DNA of 13,185 nucleotides, from positions 1-13,185 of the forward strand of contig CABVAO010000045.1 of assembly GCA_902496335.1 (NCBI GenBank), written 5' to 3'. The notes beneath the pieces were generated by a model. It had not been told where the DNA came from, made no database searches, and worked only from the letters and a program-made list of their open reading frames with translations. Positions 1-7,861 of the stretch are shown here, piece after piece (the stretch's first letter is position 1; each line of letters begins with the position of its first letter). This stretch comes from an uncultured Collinsella sp. (GTDB lineage Bacteria; Actinomycetota; Coriobacteriia; Coriobacteriales; Coriobacteriaceae). The translations under genes and the position numbers were made by a program.

Positions 1-10
1 GGGGGGGGGG
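1..10. other. Homopolymeric G10 tract at window edge
   Basis: The window opens with ten consecutive G residues, and a G6 run follows at 62-67. Tracts this long can slip during replication and cause phase variation, but this one lies about 245 nt from the first start codon and at the very edge of the window. It may continue upstream, or it may be a contig-end artefact. No function can be assigned. Confidence 0.4.
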
Positions 11-83
11 TACGATATCTGAGCTATGCAAATATCGAACTCTCTGTGACTAAGTTGCGCAGGGGGGAGTTGGCCGCGGGTAT

Positions 84-112
84 GGGACAAAGCAGACGAG
101 TATGTGTATAAA
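84..112 (+). promoter_or_regulatory. Candidate sigma-70 promoter P1 of the surface-protein operon
   Basis: GGGACA (84-89) matches the -35 consensus at four of six positions. TATAAA (107-112) is a good -10 box, and the spacer is exactly 17 nt. Transcription would start near 119 and leave a 5' leader of about 135 nt before the first ATG at 255. Read by eye only; Coriobacteriia promoter consensus is poorly defined. Confidence 0.4.
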
Positions 113-122
113 TGACCGCTTA

Positions 123-146
123 CGCCAAAAATAGTAGCATTTGGCG
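123..146. promoter_or_regulatory. Dyad CGCCAAA-N10-TTTGGCG, possible operator
   Basis: A perfect 7+7 inverted repeat (123-129 and 140-146) lies just downstream of candidate promoter P1 and upstream of P2. The 10-nt spacing and the position next to or between promoters fit a dimeric regulator site. A second short dyad, ACGTT/AACGT (152-156 and 161-165), overlaps the -35 box of P2. No regulator gene is in the window, so this is a guess about function from a real symmetry. Confidence 0.35.
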
Positions 147-154
147 CTAAAACG

Positions 155-183
155 TTGATAAACGTGTAGGACATCGCTATGGT
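155..183 (+). promoter_or_regulatory. Candidate sigma-70 promoter P2 of the surface-protein operon
   Basis: TTGATA (155-160) matches the -35 consensus at five of six positions. It is separated by exactly 17 nt from TATGGT (178-183), which matches the -10 box at four of six. The start would be near 190, giving a leader of about 65 nt, or about 120 nt if translation starts at the internal TTG at 312. A weak 7-bp stem, AAATTGG/CCAATTT (204-210 and 223-229) followed by a short T run, sits in this leader and could modulate read-through. Confidence 0.4.
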
Positions 184-254
184 TTTTGTTGCAAAAGGAT
201 TTCAAATTGGCTTTTTTCGAACCCAATTTTTAAGGGCCTTGCGCTGTTTGAGGA

Positions 255-869
255 ATGTGTCTGACCCTTGAAGGGATCGAATGTAGCCTCGATGGGGATG
301 GAATAATCATTTTGACGGCGCGAGGACTCAAACGATTTATTGCACTTCTTAGTAGCTTGGCGATTGTGCTCGTCATAGCTCTTGCCGTCGCCTCTTTCGT
401 TCCTCGCGCATTTGGATACACACCCTATGCAGTGCTTTCTGGCTCTATGGAGCCCGAGCTACCCGTTGGCTCCATGGTGTTTGTCCATCACGTTGAGCCG
501 ACGGATATTGCCGTGGGCGACAATGTGACCTTTTATCGATCGGACGGCGCCGTGGTGACCCACCAGGTATACGAGATCGACCCTGTTGCGCAGACGATTG
601 GCACGCAGGGAATCGCAAATAAAAATGCAGACGGAATCATCATGCACGATGCCGAGTACACGCCCTTTTCGAGCGTGATCGGCGTCGTTTCTTTTTGTGT
701 CCCTTACCTGGGCTTCGTTAACGCATATTGCACGACGATGCCCGGTTTGCTTGTTGTGGTGGCCGTTCTGGCGCTGCTGGTCGCGGCGTCGATAGTGCTC
801 GATCGGATGGTTTCCGACGAGCCTGCGGGCAAGCATACCCGCGCGCATGCGAGGGGGCGGCGTTCATAA
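255..869 (+). CDS. ER/SipW-type signal peptidase I (family S26B)
   Basis: A membrane serine protease that would cleave signal peptides of exported proteins, here most likely the three SipW-type subunits downstream. Visible are an N-terminal membrane segment (about residues 28-48), the catalytic box SGSMEP with Ser64, GDNVTFYR (88-95), and VTH with His103. His in place of Lys marks the archaeal/ER/SipW subgroup rather than LepB. The following box reads TQGIANKNAD: Asp126 is kept, but the usual Asp of the G-D-x-N motif is Ile120. A second membrane segment (164-182) and a basic tail close the protein, as usual for SipW relatives. ATG 255 is the only upstream ATG, but its GAGGA abuts it with no spacer. 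TTG 312, giving M-T-A-R-G-L-K-R before the membrane segment, has GGGATGGA upstream and may be the real start. First gene of the operon. Family call is firm; start is uncertain. Confidence 0.9.
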   Translation: MCLTLEGIECSLDGDGIIILTARGLKRFIALLSSLAIVLVIALAVASFVPRAFGYTPYAVLSGSMEPELPVGSMVFVHHVEPTDIAVGDNVTFYRSDGAVVTHQVYEIDPVAQTIGTQGIANKNADGIIMHDAEYTPFSSVIGVVSFCVPYLGFVNAYCTTMPGLLVVVAVLALLVAASIVLDRMVSDEPAGKHTRAHARGRRS

Positions 870-939
870 CAGCAGGGAGAGGTGTCGGCGGCGGCAAGGG
901 CCGTTGCCGGGGAAGTCGGTTTTCGAAAGGAAGAGAACG

Positions 940-1641
940 ATGGAAAACAAGAAGAAAAAACGCTACGGCATCGTTGCCGCCCTGCTGCTGCTGGTGCTTG
1001 CTGCCGGCGTGGGCACCTACGCATGGCTGTCGGCAACCGATCAGGCGAAGAATGAGTTCACGGTTGGCAGCATCGACAAGCCCGATGTGAAGCCCGACCC
1101 CGATCATCCGGACAAGCCCGGCACTGATCCCACGGACCCCTCAGTGGATGGTTATCTGTTTGAGACCAAGTGGGTGAAGGACTCCAAGATGATTCCCGAC
1201 ACCAACATCAATAAGAACCCCAACGTCGGTATCGGTAAGGACTCTGATAAGTCCTATGTGTTCATCTACGTGAAGAACGCCATCGTGAAGGACGGTGAAG
1301 GTGCGCTTGCCAAGACCCCGTACTTCAATCTTAAAAATGGCTGGGAGCCGGTTGCTGCTGACCAGGTGAATACCAACGGTAACGAAGGCCAGTACGTGAG
1401 CGGTCTGTTCATGTATACCGCTGACGGAACCGGCACTCCTGCAGAGCTTACCCCCGCTGACGGCAAGGCTGCTTACACCGGTGAGCTGTTCGGCACCGTG
1501 CATATCCCGGCTGCCATGAACAGCGCGGATGTCGTTGAAAATCCTGCTATGACGGTCTCCTGCTACATCTTCGGCGCTGACCAGGGTGGTACCCAGAACG
1601 CCATCGCGCAGGCCAAGAAATGGGCTAAGACTCAGGCTTAA
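940..1641 (+). CDS. SipW-type secreted subunit 1, TasA/camelysin-like; probable major subunit
   Basis: A predicted extracellular protein of 233 residues. ATG 940 was chosen because AAAGGAAGAG lies 5-14 nt upstream and because the longer frame (from 847) overlaps the previous gene and lacks a signal-peptide N-terminus. The signal peptide has a basic start (K4-K7, R8), a hydrophobic core (11-24) and the SipW-type end GTYAWLSAT, without an A-X-A site. The mature start carries NEFTVGSI (38-45). A Pro/Asp-rich linker (46-70) leads into a likely beta-sandwich with KNPNVGIGKDSDKSYVFIYV (92-111). There is no anchor and no C-terminal membrane segment. Codons are strongly biased to AAG, AAC, GGT and GCT, unlike the later genes, suggesting high expression. 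It lies 70 nt after the signal peptidase gene and is followed by a strong stem-loop. Family known: SipW substrates such as TasA and CalY. Fibre formation is inference. Confidence 0.8.
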   Translation: MENKKKKRYGIVAALLLLVLAAGVGTYAWLSATDQAKNEFTVGSIDKPDVKPDPDHPDKPGTDPTDPSVDGYLFETKWVKDSKMIPDTNINKNPNVGIGKDSDKSYVFIYVKNAIVKDGEGALAKTPYFNLKNGWEPVAADQVNTNGNEGQYVSGLFMYTADGTGTPAELTPADGKAAYTGELFGTVHIPAAMNSADVVENPAMTVSCYIFGADQGGTQNAIAQAKKWAKTQA

Positions 1642-1652
1642 TCCCCCCTCCA

Positions 1653-1701
1653 CCGAGATTCCGGTCCGCTCCCCATCCCCATTTTCGGGTCGGGATCTCG
1701 G
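1653..1701 (+). terminator. Long stem-loop between subunits 1 and 2; attenuator or 3'-end stabiliser
   Basis: Arms at 1653-1668 and 1686-1701 pair over all 16 positions, counting three G-U wobbles, around a 17-nt C-rich loop. It begins 12 nt after the stop of subunit 1. The downstream tract is TTCCCCTTTG, so it lacks the strong U-run of a full intrinsic terminator. It most likely gives partial termination or protects the 3' end of the subunit 1 message, so that subunit 1 is made in excess of the downstream proteins. Confidence 0.65.
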
Positions 1702-1731
1702 TTCCCCTTTGATCGACGATTGGCGAACGTA

Positions 1732-2379
1732 ATGCTCAACAATCTTTCCGACAATCAGAAACGCACCTTGGCGCTTGCCGCGGTGGCGCTGTTGGCCCTG
1801 GCGTGCCTGTGCGGCACGCTGGCTTTCACCGTTGATATGGTTCCGGCGAACAACGTCCTATCGTTTGGCAGCGTGAAGGTACGAGTCTGCGAATACACCC
1901 TAAACGAGCAGGGCGAGGAGATTCCGTTTGAGGCCGACGAGCACGGGGACTATCCCGACACCAAGGCCGGGGGCTCTGACATCAGCCGCATCGTGCGCGT
2001 GGAGAACGCCGGCGCGCAGCCTGAGTACGTTCGCGCTCGTCTGCGCATGACGTCGGTGGCGCCCGACGGTTCGAGTGCGGACGCCTCGGGCAACGTCGCC
2101 TTTCACGTGAACGCGGGCGAGGGGTCCCCGTGGATCGATGGCGGCGATGGGTGGTACTACTACCGCGGATTGGCCGGATGCGGGGGCGTGCTCGATTCCG
2201 GTGTCATGACGGAGAGCCTCATGGACTCGCTGCACTTTGTGGGCGACTACCACGATGCCGCGCGCGGCGGCTCATACAGGCTCGATATCGACGTTCAGGC
2301 CGTGCAGGCCAAAAACCAGCAGGCAAACGATACCGTCCTCGACGTGCTCGACGTCGTGGGCTGGCCGGAGGCGAACTAG
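1732..2379 (+). CDS. SipW-type secreted subunit 2, TasA/camelysin-like
   Basis: A secreted protein of 215 residues with a SipW-type signal peptide: basic start (K10, R11), hydrophobic core (13-30), then GTLAFTVD. The mature N-terminus has NNVLSFGSVKV (40-50), the same motif as in subunits 1 and 3. Later features shared with subunit 3 are an adhesin-like beta-rich body, DGWYYY (139-144), and the near-terminal strand LDIDVQAVQA (184-193), which resembles the v-x-A-x-A-I-Q-A strand of the TasA/CalY family. Cys25, 27, 53 and 150 are present. There is no sorting signal. Two starts are possible, TTG 1720 or ATG 1732, and neither has a clear Shine-Dalgarno; ATG was preferred. The gap of 90 nt from subunit 1 holds a strong stem-loop. 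The next gene starts 3 nt after the stop, which fits translational coupling. Confidence 0.78.
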   Translation: MLNNLSDNQKRTLALAAVALLALACLCGTLAFTVDMVPANNVLSFGSVKVRVCEYTLNEQGEEIPFEADEHGDYPDTKAGGSDISRIVRVENAGAQPEYVRARLRMTSVAPDGSSADASGNVAFHVNAGEGSPWIDGGDGWYYYRGLAGCGGVLDSGVMTESLMDSLHFVGDYHDAARGGSYRLDIDVQAVQAKNQQANDTVLDVLDVVGWPEAN

Positions 2380-2382
2380 CCC

Positions 2383-5300
2383 ATGAAGATTAAGATCGTG
2401 AACCGAGGTGTGCTTAGCAGGCTGATCGCCGTTGCGGCGATCACCCTTTGCTGTGTAATGGCGCTGCCGATGGCGGTACATGCCGAGGATGCGCCCGAGG
2501 GCCAAACCAAATTCCACATCAAAAACGAGGCTGACTTTTTGTCGTGCGTGGCGCTTTCGCGCGAGCGCGACACGTCCGATTGGCACGTCTATCTCGATAA
2601 CGATATTGAGCTCGATGGTGAGGACATGAAGACCATCGTCTCGAATACGGTCAAGCACCTCTCCTTTGGTAATAAGGAGCATCCCTTTAAGGGCGTTTTC
2701 GATGGCCAGAACCACACCGTTAAAGGTCTGGACTACGCCAACAATATGTTGGATCCCGAGCGCGACACGGGCTTTTTTGCCGAGACCGATGGCGCCACCA
2801 TCAAGAACTTCCTGGTCAAGGATGCCAACATTTGGGCTGACTTCCGCGGCGGCATTATCGTGGGCAAGGCCGTCAACACCCACTTCGAAAACGTCATGGT
2901 CATGGAGAGCACCCTGCACGTTACGTGTGCCAACAACATGCTCAATGTAATTACCAATGCGGGCTTTGAGGGAGGCCTGATTGCCGGCGAGCTCGACGGT
3001 TGCACCCTTTACAACTGTGAGGTCCGTGGTGGCCGCGCCGTTAACAACACGACTTCGGGCGTACAGGCAATCGGTGGCGAGGGCCTGTATATGGCGGCGT
3101 TTGCCGGCTACGTTAAGAACTCGACCATCGAGTACTGCCGCGTTACGCCTACGCGCAACGCGGATGGCTCGATTGCCGAGAAGGGCATGACCGACGTTAC
3201 CAATAAATACGATGTGGCCATTGGCGCCCTGGGCGGCAACAACGTGTACGCCTCGGGTTTTGTGGGCTGTATGGCGGGTGATGCCAAGATTATCGACTGC
3301 TTCTCGACGGCGCAGTGCTACAGCTATGCCGCGTCGTACGTGGGCGTTGTCGCCGTGACGCGCGCGTGGACGGGTGGTCTGGCGGGTCGCATTTTGACCG
3401 CCGAGGGCAACGAACTCGTCCGCAGCCATTTTGCGGGAGACTTGAGCTCGCGCCAGTACAACCCCATCGCCGTGATTCCCATTATTCAAAACGATGTGAA
3501 CTTGGGCGGCATTGGCGCACGCGCCAACAAGGATGATGCCACGGTCACCGAGTGCTACTTTAAACCGAGCGTGAGCCTTTCTGGCAACAGCCAGGGCAAC
3601 CCTGCCAAAAAGAAAATCCCCTCGTTTGGCGGCGACGGCACTACCGCGGGTGGCAGCTACGGTCCGTGGGATGACGAGCGCTACACCACGCGTGAGCTAT
3701 GGGAAGAGCACGACTACGACTTCTGTGCCGGTACCATGCGCTCGACCGCTAACGACGATTCCTTGGGTGGCCAGCACACCAATGAGTGGGCGATGGATTA
3801 CAAGCTGAATATCCCCGTGCATGGCCAGAGCGTTAAGGCGACGATTGATTTTCCCGGTGCGGGCACCGCGACAATCGAGGCGACCAAACTCGGTATTGAT
3901 CAGAAGACCTCGGATCCGTACGCCTTTGCCGTGAGCGCCGTGCTGGCGGGAACGGCCCAGGGCTTGGCCCAGGGGGATACGTCGGTAACGTTTAGTCAGG
4001 AAACCTCCGCAAAGCCCGCGGGGCTGACCGAGGCGAACGGCGGCTACCGCTTTATGGGCTGGTTCCGCGAGCCCGATGTGCAAGTGAATCGAATTGGACA
4101 AGACAACAGCTGGTTTGACGGCAAGACCGATGCCGATGCTGTGGCTGCTGGCAAGCAGGTCCAGAAGAGCGAGTTGAACGACAAAACGTCAACCTATACT
4201 GCCGATAACGCGAAAGGGGCCAAGGCTTTTGAGGGCAATGACCTGTTTATCGCTTCGTACGAGGCACAGGTGCTGTTCTATAACGTTAAGGGCAAGACGC
4301 TTGATTGGAAAACCGGTGCTGCGCACGGCAAGTCCACTGATTGGTACCGCTATGGCGTCGGTCTGACGCCCGCTGCCCCCGCTGATCGCGGCAGCTTGTC
4401 GAAAACCGCGACGTTTATTGGATGGACCACGCAGCCTAGCAGCGAGGCGGGGATGAATGGTGGCTATGCTGCCATCACTTCACCCGCGCTTGCCGACCTT
4501 AAAAACAAAGGATCATTTTATCCTGCTGGCAGCGTGATTACCGTGGTCGGCCCCACCGACTTCTACCCGGTGTACAGCGACTACGTGTCGAACATCAAGA
4601 CGGTGTTCGAAGGCAATGAGCAGGATGAACTCGATGATGTGACCCAGCGCGTTGGCGTGGGTAATACTCATGTGGACGTGCAGCCGGGCGAGAATGGAAC
4701 GAGCTCCTATACCGTGCAGGTACGAGATAAGGACAATAAACCTCTGTCCGATGGCGGCAAGCTGCCCGATGGCTATCGCTTCTTGGGTTGGTACGAAAAC
4801 AAGGGAACCGAGGATGCTCCGCTCGAGGTGCGCGTAAGCCGCGATCCCAGCTATACGCTCCCCGCAGATGTCGATTTAACCGCGCCGCATACCTACATCG
4901 CCCGCTTTGAGTACCGAGTGGATTATTACGTTCGGGCTTATACCAACCATGAGTTTACGGACAGCAAGCTACTTTGTTCCGTTTGGAATCGCTATCAAAC
5001 GCCCTTTGAGGAAAACGTCGGTAGTACCTTCGTGCGTGAAAACGTCGTCCACTGGGGTCCGGAGCATGTTGACCACGGTATAAAGGATAGGTATGACAAA
5101 ACGTGTGGCACGCGCTTCACGAAGGAAACCCTTGTCGTGAGTCCCCTTAACGCGTACTCGCACAACGTTAAAAACGATACGGGAGCCGATACTCTAAAAA
5201 ACCTCTATGCCGATACCGATTTTCCAGGCGCTGCAACGCTAAGCGATACTTGGACTTCGGCTTCGCTGAACGTAACGGCCAAACTGGTGAATGATCGCTA

Positions 5301-7860
5301 TCGCCTGAATTTCTGGACGCTTGAGCGCGATGGTGAATATTGGACATATGTGAAAAATCCCATCGAGAGCATGGTGCGTACAGATAAGAAGTACTACGTT
5401 CGCGCGATGATTACCACGGACGTTAATTTCTACAACAAGGGCGATAATGTCGTGAGGACTGCCACGCGGCGCTATGAGAGTAACTTGCTGCAGACCAAGG
5501 TGAACGGGGCGGATCCGACGTTCACGTATTACTACCCGCATGTTAATAAGTCGGTTAAAGTGGCCGAAAAGCCAGAAGATGGTGAGAAGGGATCGTATGA
5601 GAGCCCCCTGACCCTCGAAGCTTCCCCGACCGATGCCGACATGGCCGTGCCGGGCTATAAGTTCCTGGGCTGGATTTCGACCGCCGAGGTCAAGAAGGAT
5701 TCTGCCGTCTGGAAATATATCTATGATGTCGCCAACGACCCCTATGTGACGAGCGATCCGGAAAAGGCGGCGCCATACTTGGCGACGGATGACTCCAAGG
5801 TCACCCAGTGTCAGGATGCCTATCCCGTCTACGCAAAGTTCGACGTCAACTACACCACCAACCTGCACCGCGCCGGTTTTAATGGCACTTCCGAGGTGAA
5901 TGTTCCTAGGTATGACATCACCCCTAATCTCAATGCGGACACCGATCCCGCCACGGCAACGGTGACTCCTGATATCGAAACGACGGTATACAAGTCAGGC
6001 GGCGAGTTATACAAGCTGAATAAGGTTGAAATCGAACTCCCGAACGGTGAGGTTAAGGAGCTCGAATCTGACGGCAATAACTCGTATACCTATCCGGTGG
6101 AGCCGGGCAAGCCTTACACGTTTGTGGCCTACTACACGCCCATTGCGGTGGTGTATCACCTGAACGACACCGATATCGATGGCAAGCTCGCGCAGGAGGG
6201 CAATACGCTCGGCAGCCTTAAGGATGGCATGCCGCTGCCGACGTATAACGTTGGCGACATCGATGCTGCAACGAACGCATACAATGCCTTCGTAGGCTGG
6301 ACGGAAACTAAACCGGCATCCGGCAACGGTTATGTCGTTTGGTCGGACGGCCTTCCCATGGTGAATACAAACACTGTGGTTAACGCCCCCATGGAGCTGT
6401 ACCCGGTCTACCGTGCCAGCGCGGTAATTGTCCAATCGAATATCGATGCCAATCTGGATAACCCCGATTCCGTGCGTTCTCTTTCGCGCACCGACTCTGG
6501 CGATCAAATTTCGCTGGAAGTAAGAGCTACAGCTGAGGTTGTCGGCAAGGATGGCACCAAGTACGACTTTGTCGGCTGGTCGCGTGACTATGAATCCGAT
6601 AGTAAATACACTCTGATGACCGAAGACGATAAGTATCCCCTCGAGGGTAGTGAACCCTTTAAGGGCGCGACGTATACCGCGGTGTACAAGGTCACGCCGT
6701 ATAAGGTGCGCTATCACAGCGTCGACGGGGCGGTCATCTTTACGGCGACGGTCGACTCGGGCGACGAGCGCGCGCAGGACGGTAAGCCTGGCTTTGTCTA
6801 CACGGTCGATGTTCCCAAAATGGACGAGAGCGGCAACCCTGTCTACGACAACGACGGCAATCCTGTGATGGAGCAAAAATCCGTGGCGTACGATCCGGAC
6901 GCCCACTCCAAGATCGTCGCGCTGCTCGATGAACAGGCTGCTGCCAATGGCGATAAGCTCGAGCTCTTCTTGGAGTGGCGATATGTGGGTGCGGATGGCA
7001 CTGCGAAGTCCTGGGATGAGTTTAAAAGCGAGCCAGTCAAGGGTGACATGGACCTGTATCCCGTGACGTATCGCGTGGTTGCCAACGATACGTCTGATCC
7101 CGCGAGCCCCGTAACTATGACCGCGCAGCTTAAGTGGCTGCTCGATCCCTCCGCGGCCAACACCGTCGGTGACAGTGCCGACAATGCGCCGTTTAAGGTC
7201 TGCTTTGCCAAGCCGTTTATGGGGACGCAACTGACTGTTACGGTAACGCAGGCAAGCTACGGCCCTGGTGCAGAGGGCGTTTCTGCGGCGGAAGAGCCTG
7301 TGAACGGCAAGTTTGTCTCGCTCTACAGTCTGGGCTCGGGTGGCGGCTCGTTCGACCTGGCCAACCGTCTGGAGTCCAAGAAGACAGGCGAAGGCGAGCA
7401 AGGTTCCGGTAATGCCGTGTTCAACTTTGCCCAGACTCATGCGCTGACGATCGTTAAAAAGACTACCGACGCCAGCGCAATGGGGCAAACGTTCCGCTTT
7501 AAGGTAACGCGAAAGGCGTCGGAGGGTTCTCCTGCCGAGACGCGCATGGTCGAGGTGAAAGTTAGCGAGCAGCGCGACGAAAACGGTGAAGCTTGCTATG
7601 TCGGCAGCGTGCAATTCGCCGCGCCGGCGGGCATCTACACCGTCGAGGAAGACGCGGCTTGGGCATGGCGCTACCAGGATGAGCTGAGTGCGCCGGGTAA
7701 GGCGCCCGGTAAATCTGCCGAGCTAACCATCTCGTCTGCATCGAGTGCGGGCGACGCGGTGGTGACGTGCGTTAACACGCGCACAAAGGATAAATGGGTC
7801 GACGGCGGTTCGCGGGCTAAGAACGTTTGGGAAAACGGGCAGCTGAAGAGGGATGACTAG
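2383..7860 (+). CDS. Giant InlB-repeat surface protein, putative adhesin or fibre tip
   Basis: A 1825-residue secreted protein. A normal Sec signal peptide (1-34) ends in A-V-H-A before ED. Residues about 40-470 look like a right-handed beta-helix/GLUG-type region: HPFKGVFDGQNHTVKGL (100-116) and GFFAETDGATIKNFLV (130-145) are typical. Then come InlB/Listeria-Bacteroides B-repeat-like modules, each with an F-x-G-W core (near residues 557, 678, 800, 1094, 1303, 1396; a degenerate F-W-T-L near 977) and closing strands such as FYPVYS, AYPVYA and LYPVYR. Residues about 1686-1800 resemble a Spy0128/CnaB-like beta domain, with TVEEDAAW and ending VTCVNTR. The end, KDKWVDGG to KRDD, has no LPXTG, no membrane segment and no basic tail, so it is not sorted to the wall by itself. 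GGAGG lies 11 nt before the start. Surface adhesion is known for InlB-repeat proteins; tip position is inference. Confidence 0.85.
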   Translation: MKIKIVNRGVLSRLIAVAAITLCCVMALPMAVHAEDAPEGQTKFHIKNEADFLSCVALSRERDTSDWHVYLDNDIELDGEDMKTIVSNTVKHLSFGNKEHPFKGVFDGQNHTVKGLDYANNMLDPERDTGFFAETDGATIKNFLVKDANIWADFRGGIIVGKAVNTHFENVMVMESTLHVTCANNMLNVITNAGFEGGLIAGELDGCTLYNCEVRGGRAVNNTTSGVQAIGGEGLYMAAFAGYVKNSTIEYCRVTPTRNADGSIAEKGMTDVTNKYDVAIGALGGNNVYASGFVGCMAGDAKIIDCFSTAQCYSYAASYVGVVAVTRAWTGGLAGRILTAEGNELVRSHFAGDLSSRQYNPIAVIPIIQNDVNLGGIGARANKDDATVTECYFKPSVSLSGNSQGNPAKKKIPSFGGDGTTAGGSYGPWDDERYTTRELWEEHDYDFCAGTMRSTANDDSLGGQHTNEWAMDYKLNIPVHGQSVKATIDFPGAGTATIEATKLGIDQKTSDPYAFAVSAVLAGTAQGLAQGDTSVTFSQETSAKPAGLTEANGGYRFMGWFREPDVQVNRIGQDNSWFDGKTDADAVAAGKQVQKSELNDKTSTYTADNAKGAKAFEGNDLFIASYEAQVLFYNVKGKTLDWKTGAAHGKSTDWYRYGVGLTPAAPADRGSLSKTATFIGWTTQPSSEAGMNGGYAAITSPALADLKNKGSFYPAGSVITVVGPTDFYPVYSDYVSNIKTVFEGNEQDELDDVTQRVGVGNTHVDVQPGENGTSSYTVQVRDKDNKPLSDGGKLPDGYRFLGWYENKGTEDAPLEVRVSRDPSYTLPADVDLTAPHTYIARFEYRVDYYVRAYTNHEFTDSKLLCSVWNRYQTPFEENVGSTFVRENVVHWGPEHVDHGIKDRYDKTCGTRFTKETLVVSPLNAYSHNVKNDTGADTLKNLYADTDFPGAATLSDTWTSASLNVTAKLVNDRYRLNFWTLERDGEYWTYVKNPIESMVRTDKKYYVRAMITTDVNFYNKGDNVVRTATRRYESNLLQTKVNGADPTFTYYYPHVNKSVKVAEKPEDGEKGSYESPLTLEASPTDADMAVPGYKFLGWISTAEVKKDSAVWKYIYDVANDPYVTSDPEKAAPYLATDDSKVTQCQDAYPVYAKFDVNYTTNLHRAGFNGTSEVNVPRYDITPNLNADTDPATATVTPDIETTVYKSGGELYKLNKVEIELPNGEVKELESDGNNSYTYPVEPGKPYTFVAYYTPIAVVYHLNDTDIDGKLAQEGNTLGSLKDGMPLPTYNVGDIDAATNAYNAFVGWTETKPASGNGYVVWSDGLPMVNTNTVVNAPMELYPVYRASAVIVQSNIDANLDNPDSVRSLSRTDSGDQISLEVRATAEVVGKDGTKYDFVGWSRDYESDSKYTLMTEDDKYPLEGSEPFKGATYTAVYKVTPYKVRYHSVDGAVIFTATVDSGDERAQDGKPGFVYTVDVPKMDESGNPVYDNDGNPVMEQKSVAYDPDAHSKIVALLDEQAAANGDKLELFLEWRYVGADGTAKSWDEFKSEPVKGDMDLYPVTYRVVANDTSDPASPVTMTAQLKWLLDPSAANTVGDSADNAPFKVCFAKPFMGTQLTVTVTQASYGPGAEGVSAAEEPVNGKFVSLYSLGSGGGSFDLANRLESKKTGEGEQGSGNAVFNFAQTHALTIVKKTTDASAMGQTFRFKVTRKASEGSPAETRMVEVKVSEQRDENGEACYVGSVQFAAPAGIYTVEEDAAWAWRYQDELSAPGKAPGKSAELTISSASSAGDAVVTCVNTRTKDKWVDGGSRAKNVWENGQLKRDD

Positions 7861-7861
7861 G

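Noticed and set aside
892..909. Short stem CGGCAA/TTGCCG between the signal peptidase gene and subunit 1
   Set aside because: Six pairs with a 6-nt loop in GC-rich DNA and no T tract are expected by chance. Not strong enough to call.
847..939. Longer N-terminus for subunit 1 from ATG 847
   Set aside because: It would overlap the signal peptidase gene and place 31 Arg/Gly-rich residues before a textbook signal peptide. ATG 940 has a proper ribosome site.
2272..3489. 405-codon minus-strand open frame opposite the giant gene, with a further 535-codon one at 6007-7614
   Set aside because: Both lie antisense within a clearly coding, high-GC gene. Their composition (many Arg, His, Val, Gly) is that of a mirror frame, and they have no ribosome site or recognisable domain.
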